Assembly (NCBI GenBank): GCA_002496395.1
Contig: DAJQ01000052.1
Location: 1 to 10,030, forward strand
DNA: 10,030 bases
From: Methanocorpusculaceae archaeon UBA456
GTDB taxonomy: Archaea; Halobacteriota; Methanomicrobia; Methanomicrobiales; Methanocorpusculaceae
Direction: 5' to 3'
Part shown: positions 1 to 6,330 of the stretch, in pieces
Numbering within the stretch: the stretch's first letter is position 1
How the letters are laid out: each line of letters opens with the position of its first letter
Translations under genes and position numbers: made by a program
The notes under the pieces: model-generated
Database searches by the model: none
Told to the model about the DNA's origin: nothing
What the model saw: only the letters and a program-made list of their open reading frames with translations

Positions 1-80
1 ACCTATTATACTACGCTCATGATATAATAAAGTTACGACATTTTAGAATTGACATGACACTAGCCACTCTGTTTACTCTG
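1..80. other. AT-rich window edge, no gene seen
   Basis: I find no convincing coding region here on either strand. The minus strand contains a run resembling TTTATTATATC (around 21-32), which could be a TATA box for a minus-strand gene beyond the left edge. This cannot be tested within the window. Confidence 0.4.
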
Positions 81-104
81 GTCAATCAGTCAATCAGGTC
101 AATC
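81..104. repeat. Short tandem repeat of GTCAATCA-type units
   Basis: Three head-to-tail copies are visible: GTCAATCA (81-88), GTCAATCAG (89-97) and GTCAATC (98-104). Copies of ACTCTG flank the block on both sides (66-71, 75-80 and 110-115). The repeat covers the stop codon of the small membrane protein read on the minus strand, so slippage here could change its C-terminus. No function is evident. Confidence 0.6.
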
Positions 105-273
105 TTGTCACTCTGTACACGGTATTGATGAGGAGGATGGAGAATGCCAGGATGGCAAATACCGAAATATAGAATCCGGTTCCGGTGGCTCCCATAGCAA
201 TGCTGTAGATATTTACCAGAATTACAATGATGCTTCCTGCGATGATAATGAGATCTTTCTTCGAAAAGTGCAT
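94..273 (-). CDS. Small two-helix membrane protein, function unknown
   Basis: This 59-residue reading frame starts at ATG 273 and ends with TGA at 94-96. The N-terminus is short and basic (MHFSKKD). Two hydrophobic stretches follow, at about residues 8-28 (rich in I, V and L) and 33-51, separated by a Gly/Thr-rich turn (GATGTG). The tail is basic (YRVTRLT). This predicts a two-pass inner-membrane protein, probably with both ends cytoplasmic by the positive-inside rule. No Shine-Dalgarno sequence precedes the ATG, but a TATA-like element lies about 25 nt upstream, which fits a leaderless transcript. I do not recognise a family and propose no function. The hydrophobic pattern, basic ends and promoter position argue that it is real. 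Its shortness keeps confidence moderate. Confidence 0.6.
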   Translation of the reverse strand: MHFSKKDLIIIAGSIIVILVNIYSIAMGATGTGFYISVFAILAFSILLINTVYRVTRLT

Positions 274-293
274 AGGGAGTATTGTATCCGGGG

Positions 294-305
294 GATATTA
301 CTTTG
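294..305 (-). promoter_or_regulatory. Candidate TATA box/BRE for the small membrane protein
   Basis: Read on the minus strand the sequence is CAAAGTAATATC: an AT-rich TATA-like core with a purine-rich BRE-like stretch before it. Its centre (about 298) lies 25 nt from the ATG at 273. That is the usual archaeal TATA-to-start distance and implies transcription beginning at or next to the start codon. Confidence 0.4.
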
Positions 306-422
306 CCCCAGGTTTCGGTTCAAAATGGCAACGTTGGTTTTTCCAGACTGTGGGGATCAAGATGAAAAAGGTGATGACTATTTTGAATAGTCAGCGGGAA
401 ATGATCGAGAGGCGAGGTGTAT

Positions 423-629
423 TCAGAGTGTCACTTCCACAATCTGGGCACTTTTCGTTCGAAGAAGATCTTCATTGTGAACCTCAGCACAGGCAACAAT
501 GGCATCTTTTATATTTTCGAGAGCCTCTTCAACCGTTTCACCCTGTGAATGACATCCGGGGATTGCCGGGCAACTAACATTATAGCCTCCATCTTCGGGA
601 TCTTCACGAACAACTACCTGAAATTTCAT
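423..629 (-). CDS. HicB-like (UPF0150-type) protein, solitary
   Basis: The product has 68 residues when started at the ATG at 629 (MKFQVVVRED). It shows the HicB-type pattern: an N-terminal beta strand, then EDGGYNVSCPAIPGCHSQGE, then a helix (VEEALENIKDAI). This is the partial RNase-H-like fold that HicB antitoxins use to block HicA mRNA interferases. The frame is open to an ATG at 674, but a TATA-like box at 664-672 and a GGATGA ribosome-site-like motif just before 629 favour the shorter start. The C-terminus lacks a clear DNA-binding ribbon-helix-helix or helix-turn-helix, so it is the short solitary type. I found no HicA in the flanks. It may be an orphan antitoxin or a small regulator; calling it an active antitoxin would be inference. 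Confidence 0.8.
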   Translation of the reverse strand: MKFQVVVREDPEDGGYNVSCPAIPGCHSQGETVEEALENIKDAIVACAEVHNEDLLRTKSAQIVEVTL

Positions 630-663
630 TCTTTCATCCACTCTCGTATTTGAAGTAAGTAGA

Positions 664-672
664 GAATATAGC
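664..672 (-). promoter_or_regulatory. Candidate TATA box for the HicB-like gene
   Basis: The minus strand reads GCTATATTC. Transcription would start near 642, leaving a leader of about 13 nt before ATG 629. That leader contains GGATGA, a weak Shine-Dalgarno-like match. A second AT-rich element (TATAAT, around 681-686) lies further upstream and is an alternative. Confidence 0.35.
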
Positions 673-730
673 ATTGCTGCATTATAGCTATTGTGCTGAT
701 AAAAAGAAAAGATGCCATTAAAATGTCACG

Positions 731-766
731 CTCCCAATTGCGGGGATGAAAATAGTAAATTGGGAG
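731..766. repeat. Perfect 9-bp inverted repeat (stem-loop)
   Basis: CTCCCAATT (731-739) is exactly complementary to AATTGGGAG (758-766), with an 18-nt loop containing GCGGGGATGA. It lies between the tRNA terminator and the HicB promoter. No U-run follows the stem on either strand, so a simple terminator is unlikely. It could be an operator, a structured RNA or a remnant of a small mobile element. Confidence 0.65.
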
Positions 767-822
767 ATTCAAATTAACTAATCAATCGCCCATAATGTAT
801 GTTTAAAAACACTTGATTTATC

Positions 823-837
823 AAAGAAAAAGAAAAA
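823..837 (-). terminator. Oligo-T terminator of tRNA-Leu
   Basis: Directly after the tRNA discriminator base, the minus strand reads TTTTTCTTTTTCTTT. Oligo-T runs without a hairpin are typical archaeal terminators, and this one sits exactly at the tRNA 3' end. Confidence 0.7.
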
Positions 838-922
838 TGCGAGGGACCGGATTCGAACCGGCGAACCCCTACGAGAATAGGCCCTGAACCTATCGCCTTT
901 GACCTGGCTCGGCAACCCTCGC
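838..922 (-). tRNA. tRNA-Leu, anticodon CAG
   Basis: The minus strand folds as a class II tRNA. The acceptor stem GCGAGGG pairs with CCCTCGC, followed by the A discriminator typical of leucine (838). The D arm is GCCGAGCCAGGTCAAAGGC. The anticodon stem ATAGG/CCTAT encloses the loop TTCAGGG, giving anticodon CAG, which reads CUG codons. A long variable arm (about 14 nt) follows, as in tRNA-Leu and tRNA-Ser. The T arm is GCCGGTTCGAATCCGGT. CCA is not encoded and must be added by the CCA-adding enzyme. No intron is seen. A TATA box lies upstream and an oligo-T run downstream, so it is a single-gene unit. Confidence 0.97.
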
Positions 923-954
923 GCCTGTGCTCTTACCTCTTTGACGTCATCGCG

Positions 955-963
955 TATAAATAT
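955..963 (-). promoter_or_regulatory. TATA box of tRNA-Leu
   Basis: The minus strand reads ATATTTATA, a strong archaeal TATA element and the most AT-rich point of the spacer. Transcription would start near 934, giving a 5' leader of about 12 nt that RNase P would remove. Confidence 0.65.
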
Positions 964-1002
964 GTCCACTTTCGATCGGGAAGAGAGGGTGAAAGGTGAT
1001 AA

Positions 1003-1032
1003 AAGATGGTATAAGATGATAGAAGATGATGA
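1003..1032. repeat. Three degenerate 10-bp tandem repeats
   Basis: The units are AAGATGGTAT (1003-1012), AAGATGATAG (1013-1022) and AAGATGATGA (1023-1032). They lie in the spacer between the synthetase stop and the tRNA promoter. On the minus strand they read as pyrimidine-rich ATCATCTT units, which could take part in transcription termination after the synthetase gene. That role is inference. Confidence 0.5.
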
Positions 1033-1056
1033 GGGAAGGGCTCTTTCCAAATCCCT

Positions 1057-1077
1057 ACTCCTCACTCCTCACTCCCC
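1057..1077. repeat. Three 7-bp tandem repeats abutting the synthetase stop
   Basis: The units are ACTCCTC (1057-1063), ACTCCTC (1064-1070) and ACTCCCC (1071-1077), ending at the base next to the TAA stop (1078-1080) of the acyl-CoA synthetase. On the minus strand this is a purine-rich GAGGAGT run immediately after the stop codon. Its role is unknown. Confidence 0.55.
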
Positions 1078-2838
1078 TTACCTCTTCCTTCCCGTTTCCT
1101 CACCCAGATCCGCGGCCTTTGCCATCTCGCGTTCCCTGAGCTCAGACCGGCGGATCTTGCCTGAGATCGTCTTTGGAAGCTCGTCCACGAATTCAATTGC
1201 ACGCGGGTACTTGTAGGGGGCGGTCGTCTCCTTCACGTGGTTCTGGATCTCTTTCACGAGCTTCTCGGATGGCTTCACATCCTTATGGAGGACGATGAAT
1301 GCCTTCACGATGACGCCCCTGATCTCATCAGGGGTGCCGACGACAGCGGCCTCCTGGACAGCCGGGTGCTCGAGGATAGCAGACTCCACCTCAAAGGGGC
1401 CGATCCGGTATCCTGAGCTCTTGATTACGTCATCATCGCGGCCCACAAACCAGAGGTACCCGTCCTCATCCTTGTATGCCTTATCTCCGGTATAATAGAA
1501 CCCGTTCTGGAATGACTCTGCATTTGCTTCGGGATTATCAAGGTACTCCCGGAAGAGACCCACCGGCCGGGGATTGAGGGAGACCGCGATCCTCCCCTCT
1601 TCACCATCCGGCACCGGCTGGCCGTCATCATCATGCAGCTGGATATCCCAGCCGGGAGCGGGTATCCCCATTGATCCGGGTTTCAGCTTCATGCCGGGGA
1701 AGGTCCCGATACAGCAGACCGTCTCGGTCTGGCCGTATCCCTCGTAGATGTCAAGGCAGGTGCCGTCCTTCCAGATACGGATCACCTCTGGGTTCAGGGG
1801 CTCACCGGCTGAACAGCAGTGGCGGAGCTCAGAGAAATCAAACTTCCTGAGATCGGCGATGATCAGCATCCGGTAGATCGTCGGGGGGCAACAGAACGTG
1901 GTGATCCCGTACTTCTCGATCAAGGGGAGGAGTTCCGTTGCCTTGAACCGGCCCCGGATATCATAGACAAAGATTGCCGAGCCGCAGACCCACTGGCCGA
2001 AGTACTTCCCCCATGCCGCCTTTGCCCAACCGGTATCAGAGACGGTGAAGTGGAGATCGTTCTCCCTGAGATCATGCCAGAACCGGGCGGTGATGATATG
2101 CCCAAGAGCATAGCTCTGTTCATGGATCACCATCTTTGCATTTCCGGTTGTCCCGGAGGTGAAGAAGATCAGCATCGGATCGGTCGGGAGGGTTCTTCTG
2201 AGACTCCTGAAATGAACGAGCTTTCGTGCCACCGGTGCCGGGTAATTCAGCTCAAAAGGATAGCTGATCCAGCCGGGACGCTCCCCGTCAACCACCATCT
2301 TCTGGACAAGTGACGGACAATTGTCTGACAACTCATCACATTTCGGGGCATTCTCCGAATCAGTGATGATCATCTTGAAGTCGCCAGCATTGATCCGGTA
2401 GATGAGATCCTTTGTCGTCAGCATCGTCGGGGCAGGTGCAAAGACTGCACCAAGCTTCATCAGTGCCAGGGTCAGGATCCAGAACTCAGGGATTCGCGGG
2501 AGCATCACAAAGACACGGTCACCCTTATTAATCCCGAACTTCAGGAGGATATTTGCCGCCTCATTCGAGAGGGTCTTCATATCCCAGAAACTGTACTTCT
2601 TCTCCTCACCATTCTGGTTCGTCCAGATCAGCGCAAGCTTATTCCGATCCTTCTCAGCCCATGCATCAACGACATCGAATGCAAAATTAAAGTATTCAGG
2701 AACAGAAATTGCAAAATCTGATGCGGATTGAGCATATTCCGGCAGATTGCGTGTCCAGTCAGCAACCGACCGACTGTTCTCTGTAGTATTGCTAGCACCA
2801 TCCGTCATAAAAACGATGAATTTTGGTTTTTCATCCAT
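1078..2838 (-). CDS. AMP-forming acyl-CoA synthetase (Acs/MACS-like)
   Basis: The 586-residue product belongs to the ANL superfamily, which activates a carboxylic acid with ATP to an acyl-adenylate and then transfers it to CoA. Visible motifs are the P-loop TSGTTGNAK (227-235), YEGYGQTE (365-372), YTGD (449-452), the hinge/A8 region GRDDDVIKSSGYRIGPFEVE (466-485), and the A10 motif SGKIRR with catalytic Lys561. Length and the motif set match medium-chain or branched-chain acyl-CoA synthetases of methanogens more than ADP-forming or long-chain enzymes. The exact acid (acetate, propionate, 2-methylbutyrate or an aryl acid) cannot be read from the sequence. The start is uncertain: ATG 2838, or ATG 2808 (Met11), which has a TATA-like CATAAATG about 30 nt upstream. 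Neither has a clear Shine-Dalgarno. The gene stands alone, divergent from tbp. Confidence 0.92.
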   Translation of the reverse strand: MDEKPKFIVFMTDGASNTTENSRSVADWTRNLPEYAQSASDFAISVPEYFNFAFDVVDAWAEKDRNKLALIWTNQNGEEKKYSFWDMKTLSNEAANILLKFGINKGDRVFVMLPRIPEFWILTLALMKLGAVFAPAPTMLTTKDLIYRINAGDFKMIITDSENAPKCDELSDNCPSLVQKMVVDGERPGWISYPFELNYPAPVARKLVHFRSLRRTLPTDPMLIFFTSGTTGNAKMVIHEQSYALGHIITARFWHDLRENDLHFTVSDTGWAKAAWGKYFGQWVCGSAIFVYDIRGRFKATELLPLIEKYGITTFCCPPTIYRMLIIADLRKFDFSELRHCCSAGEPLNPEVIRIWKDGTCLDIYEGYGQTETVCCIGTFPGMKLKPGSMGIPAPGWDIQLHDDDGQPVPDGEEGRIAVSLNPRPVGLFREYLDNPEANAESFQNGFYYTGDKAYKDEDGYLWFVGRDDDVIKSSGYRIGPFEVESAILEHPAVQEAAVVGTPDEIRGVIVKAFIVLHKDVKPSEKLVKEIQNHVKETTAPYKYPRAIEFVDELPKTISGKIRRSELREREMAKAADLGEETGRKR

Positions 2839-3030
2839 TTATGACAATCGATCTGTTCTTCCTCAGAGAAGACTACAGGGTCAGTGGCAGATCTGCTTGA
2901 GAGATTCCATGCGTGGTGTGTATCTTCTCGAAAAAAACACTGCATACATGGCGTCAGAAGACGGTGGAGGAATGAATATCATAAAGCTTCTCCGTCATTA
3001 TTATGGTCTGACACCTTTAAATGTACGAGG
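2839..3030. promoter_or_regulatory. Divergent spacer between synthetase and tbp genes
   Basis: This 192-bp spacer must hold the promoters for both genes. Candidate elements on the plus strand are a poly-A run with CATACAT (2930-2949), GGTGGAGG (2963-2970), and TTTAAATG (3016-3023). On the minus strand only a weak TATA-like CATAAATG at 2836-2843 is seen, overlapping the annotated start of the synthetase. No classical operator palindrome is evident. Confidence 0.4.
3016..3023 (+). promoter_or_regulatory. TATA-like element just before tbp
   Basis: TTTAAATG is close to archaeal TATA consensus but ends only 7 nt before the tbp ATG. The expected transcription start (about 3044) would fall inside the gene, so this is unlikely to be the main tbp promoter. 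It could be a binding site for TBP itself or a chance AT-rich word. Confidence 0.25.
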
Positions 3031-3585
3031 ATGGCAGATCAACAGTACGACTCATTAAAGATCGAAAATATCGTGGCTTCCGGTGTCATTGCCGATTCAA
3101 TCGATCTTCTGGCAATCTCCGAGCATATTGAGGGGTGCGAGCTCAATACGAAGCGCTTCCCTGGAGCAGTATACCGGATTAAGGATCCGAAGATGGCATC
3201 ACTCATCTTCTCATCCGGAAAAGTCGTGCTCACCGGGATCAAGAATGAAAGCGATCTCGGTCGGGGCCTTGAGCTGATCATTGCATCACTCAAAGGTGCA
3301 GGTATTACCACGCATGAAGTCCCTGATGTCAATGTTACCAATATCGTCTGTTCATATGATATGGGCAAACCAATCAACCTGAATAAAGTTGTTATCACTT
3401 TACAGCTCGAGAACATTGAGTATGAACCCGAACAGTTCCCGGGTCTCGTCTACAGGATAGCAGATCCAAAGATTGTTGCTCTCCTCTTCTCATCAGGAAA
3501 AGTGATTCTTACAGGTGGAAAGAACCTCCAGGATGTCAGGGCGGGTCTTGAGGTCCTTGAACAGCACCTTGCTGATATCCTCTAA
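3031..3585 (+). CDS. tbp: TATA-box-binding protein (TBP)
   Basis: This is the general archaeal transcription factor that binds and bends the TATA box and recruits TFB and RNA polymerase. The 184-residue product has the two imperfect direct repeats of the saddle fold, at about residues 9-90 and 99-181. Each carries an FPG(A/L)VYRI strand and an (I/L)FSSGKV(V/I)LTG strand. The four DNA-kinking phenylalanines are present (F43, F60, F136, F153). The frame stays open upstream to 2884, but that part does not look like TBP, whereas the start at ATG 3031 (MADQQYDSLKIENIVASG) matches family N-termini. GAGG abuts the ATG, too close to act as a normal ribosome site. There is no acidic C-terminal tail of the kind found in some archaeal TBPs. 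The stop lies 12 bp from the end of the convergent lhr gene. Only one tbp is in this window. Confidence 0.97.
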   Translation: MADQQYDSLKIENIVASGVIADSIDLLAISEHIEGCELNTKRFPGAVYRIKDPKMASLIFSSGKVVLTGIKNESDLGRGLELIIASLKGAGITTHEVPDVNVTNIVCSYDMGKPINLNKVVITLQLENIEYEPEQFPGLVYRIADPKIVALLFSSGKVILTGGKNLQDVRAGLEVLEQHLADIL

Positions 3586-3597
3586 TCCCTCTTTATT

Positions 3598-6330
3598 TCA
3601 CCAGAACCGATGAGTTGTGATATACTTCCTCTCGGCTTTTAGGATCTCTTTATAGAATCCATCTCCTTTTGCATGTGTTGCCAGAATTCTTGATGCGGCA
3701 TCCGGCCCGACTCCACGTCCGGCGAGGGCAGTGATGGCCATCTTCCCGCTTGAGAGAACCATGTTTGCGGTTTTGAGCATTTTCTTCTCGACGTCCTTCT
3801 CCTCAGGTGTCTTCTTCTTTTTCCTGGTGATCAGAATATTCTCTTCTTCATATGGCTTGACGGCAGCAATGAGCCTGGCTCCACATTTTGGGCACTCCGG
3901 GTGTTCCTCCACGCGTTCCAGAATCGTCTTCCTCTTCCAGCTTCTGCAATGCATACAGGCAAGGATAACCTCCTGTGCATTCAACCGTCGCTTCAATGCA
4001 GCAATGACTGCCTGATCCATATCCGGTGGAGCGATCAGATCCCGCGAAGAAAAGAGCCCTTCTGCACCGATAATGGAGAGCGGTCCTATCCGAACCTCGG
4101 TCTCCCCTGACCGTATCCTGGAGATAAGCCCGCCTGCTGCCCCCGCATCCATATACCTGCTGAAGAGTTCACGGTACACCTCCTGCTCGATCACACTGCC
4201 ATCAAAATGTTCGCTTAAGCGGTGGAGGCTGATCTTATCATATTCGGCATCGGAATCGATCGCCCCAAACTTCTTTGCAACAGCAACAAGCTTCCACTTA
4301 TAGAGGGCGGTCTTCCTCATTGCAATCCTCAGTATAGCCTCAATATGTGCTCCTTCAAGTGAGAAGAGGATCTCTCTGACATCCTGCGCTCCGACATTTT
4401 TCGGCAGCCGCAGAAAAATCCTGTACGCATTCACCTCAATTCCGACACTTGTTCCATACCGTGCGGAGATCAGGATGGAGAGGGCACGGCCAAGGGCTTC
4501 ATTCGCCTTATGGCCCCCGCAGATATTCACGATGACACCCTCTTTCGAATGCTCGAGCATCACCAGCTGATCGGTTGGAACCGGCGTCCTGTTCTTCTCC
4601 ATCTCGGAAAAAATTTTGTTAATGTACGCAACTGAATCTGCATCTGCTCCATAGTCAGTGAAGCACCGGGATCTCCTGAGCCGTCCAACCTCCTCTGCAA
4701 CCTCAAAGGGCACTGGAATCTGCTCTCCCTCCCATGAAGGCAGCTCACCCATGCTCTTTGGTGCAGGCTCGACCGTGATTGCTTCTTCAAGCACTTCAAG
4801 CACCCGCCAGAGCCTGCCGCGTGTGATAAAGATCGCGCCGGTATGGATCCACCCAACAACAAACGATTCATCAAGGGTGCCGATTGTCCTCCGTGTCACA
4901 TAATCGATGATCCGGAACTTCCGCTCATCGGTGATCATCGAGAGGTTTGTGGTGAGGTACTTCCGGGCACGGCCGGTTTTAATGATAGTATCTCCCTCTC
5001 TTCGGATCAGGCGGTGCTCTTCCATTCTGTCTATACAGTCATCCAGCAGCTCTCCGCAGTCAGATACCGGCCATGCCCGAGCGAGGATTCTCCTCACCAA
5101 TCCAACCTCACATTCCCCCCGCTCAACAGCGATTGCCGCGACCTGGTTTGCGATCACATCGGCCGGGCACCGGGGCGGGTTTACCGGCTCGGTCTTATTC
5201 AAAACTGCCCGCCGTGCAATGACGAGGGATTCGAGGAGGTCGTCAAATCCGGTTGCAATGATCGTTCCCCGTGAGATCTGGTCGATCCGGTGCCCGGCCC
5301 TTCCGACCCGCTGGATGAGCCGTGCGACATCACGGGGGGATCCAAACTGGATCACATGATCGATATGCCCGATATCAATCCCAAGCTCCATCGAACTGGT
5401 ACAGACAAGTGTTTTGATCAGGCCTTTTGAGTACCGGTCCTCGGCATCGATCCTGACCTCTTTTGAGAGCGATCCATGATGTATTTCGACATCGCCGCGT
5501 GGTATGAGATGGTGCCCGATTGCCTCAGCCACCGACCGGGTATTGACGAATACAAGGGAAGATTTGGCATCATCAATGACATCCTCAATCTTCTCCACCT
5601 GCCCATCAAATCTATCTCCCCCAAAGAGAACACGGAGAGAGAGGCGGGATGCGACCGGCACTTCAATAATTGAAAACGGCCGCTCCCCACAGAGGCAGAA
5701 TCCGACCGTCTCCGGGTTACCAACCGTTGCCGAGATCCCGATACGCTGGAATTCTCCTGCATATTCGCAGATCCGCTCAAGTGCAATCGCAAGCTGCACT
5801 CCCCGTTTCCCATCAGCAAGTTCATGGATCTCATCGACGATCACATGCCCAACACCCGCAAGATGCTGCCGGAGACGGGACCCCATCAGCATCGACTGGA
5901 CGGTCTCAGGGGTGGTGATCAGGAGATCCGGGGGTTTGAGTGCCTGTTTTCGCCTCTCCGCCATCGTGGTATCACCATGCCGTACACCAACAGATAACCC
6001 AAGCTCTCCGCACCACCAGGTGAGACGGGAGAGCATGTTCCGGTTCAGTGAGCGGAGCGGGGTGATATAGAGGGCAGAGAAGCCATGCCGCTCCTTCATT
6101 GTGAGAAGCGAATGGAAGATTGGGAGCATCGCGCTCTCTGTCTTTCCTGTGCCGGTCGGTGCGATCAGGATCTGGTGTTCTCCCCGTAAGAGGGGAGGGA
6201 TTGCGCGGAGCTGAATCTCGGAGAGATCATTAAAACCCCGTTTGTCAAGGGCATCCCTGATCCGTTCATGCAGAAGAGCGATAATATGGATCGGATCTGA
6301 GGGATCCGAGGGTGTCGATATAGGTTCCAT
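3598..6330 (-). CDS. Lhr-family ATP-dependent helicase with C-terminal zinc ribbon
   Basis: This 910-residue superfamily 2 helicase is predicted to translocate 3'-5' on single-stranded DNA in repair of stalled forks or DNA:RNA hybrids. Motifs in order: Walker A APTGTGKTES (57-66), Ia PLRSLNRN (91-98), Ib TTPETVQ (139-145), II DEIH (166-169), III SAT (200-202), IV VFVNTRS (260-266), V SSMELGIDIG (312-321), VI QRVGRAGHR (340-348). A winged-helix and Lhr-core region follows. C792-X2-C795 and C813-X2-C816 form a likely zinc ribbon, followed by a Lys-rich linker (837-840) and an end (RGVGPDAASRIL...THRFW) that I recall from archaeal Lhr proteins. ATG 6330 is supported by GAGGTG 10 nt upstream and no other in-frame start nearby. 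It overlaps the phosphoesterase gene by 65 nt, and the two are probably co-transcribed. The aLhr1/aLhr2 class is not settled. Confidence 0.93.
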   Translation of the reverse strand: MEPISTPSDPSDPIHIIALLHERIRDALDKRGFNDLSEIQLRAIPPLLRGEHQILIAPTGTGKTESAMLPIFHSLLTMKERHGFSALYITPLRSLNRNMLSRLTWWCGELGLSVGVRHGDTTMAERRKQALKPPDLLITTPETVQSMLMGSRLRQHLAGVGHVIVDEIHELADGKRGVQLAIALERICEYAGEFQRIGISATVGNPETVGFCLCGERPFSIIEVPVASRLSLRVLFGGDRFDGQVEKIEDVIDDAKSSLVFVNTRSVAEAIGHHLIPRGDVEIHHGSLSKEVRIDAEDRYSKGLIKTLVCTSSMELGIDIGHIDHVIQFGSPRDVARLIQRVGRAGHRIDQISRGTIIATGFDDLLESLVIARRAVLNKTEPVNPPRCPADVIANQVAAIAVERGECEVGLVRRILARAWPVSDCGELLDDCIDRMEEHRLIRREGDTIIKTGRARKYLTTNLSMITDERKFRIIDYVTRRTIGTLDESFVVGWIHTGAIFITRGRLWRVLEVLEEAITVEPAPKSMGELPSWEGEQIPVPFEVAEEVGRLRRSRCFTDYGADADSVAYINKIFSEMEKNRTPVPTDQLVMLEHSKEGVIVNICGGHKANEALGRALSILISARYGTSVGIEVNAYRIFLRLPKNVGAQDVREILFSLEGAHIEAILRIAMRKTALYKWKLVAVAKKFGAIDSDAEYDKISLHRLSEHFDGSVIEQEVYRELFSRYMDAGAAGGLISRIRSGETEVRIGPLSIIGAEGLFSSRDLIAPPDMDQAVIAALKRRLNAQEVILACMHCRSWKRKTILERVEEHPECPKCGARLIAAVKPYEEENILITRKKKKTPEEKDVEKKMLKTANMVLSSGKMAITALAGRGVGPDAASRILATHAKGDGFYKEILKAERKYITTHRFW

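Noticed and set aside
274..422. Possible hidden HicA toxin next to the HicB-like gene
   Set aside because: All three minus-strand frames have stops and none shows the HicA Gly-Ser-His pattern; the plus strand shows none either.
227..577. Plus-strand frame of 116 codons opposite the HicB-like and membrane-protein genes
   Set aside because: No recognisable pattern. It overlaps a clear HicB fold on the minus strand and the beginning of the small membrane protein, and has no promoter or ribosome site.
731..766. Inverted repeat as a CRISPR repeat
   Set aside because: Only one copy is present, there are no spacers, and no cas gene is in the window.
838..922. tRNA-Leu as a used integration site
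   Set aside because: I saw no second copy of the tRNA 3' end and no integrase within the window, so the claim is kept only as a question about the left flank.
778..1065. Minus-strand frame of 95 codons
   Set aside because: It runs through the whole tRNA-Leu and its terminator and promoter; its sequence is low-complexity and not protein-like.
1819..2313. Long plus-strand frame inside the acyl-CoA synthetase gene
   Set aside because: It lies opposite the motif-bearing synthetase and reflects its codon bias; no domain is visible.
2884..3030. N-terminal extension of TBP by 49 residues
   Set aside because: The extension has Cys/His/Arg-rich, unrelated composition and would cover the promoter region; TBP family members start near MADQQ.
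5504..6070. 188-codon plus-strand frame opposite lhr
   Set aside because: Ser/Arg/Pro-rich shadow of the helicase coding strand across motifs I to IV; no independent signal.
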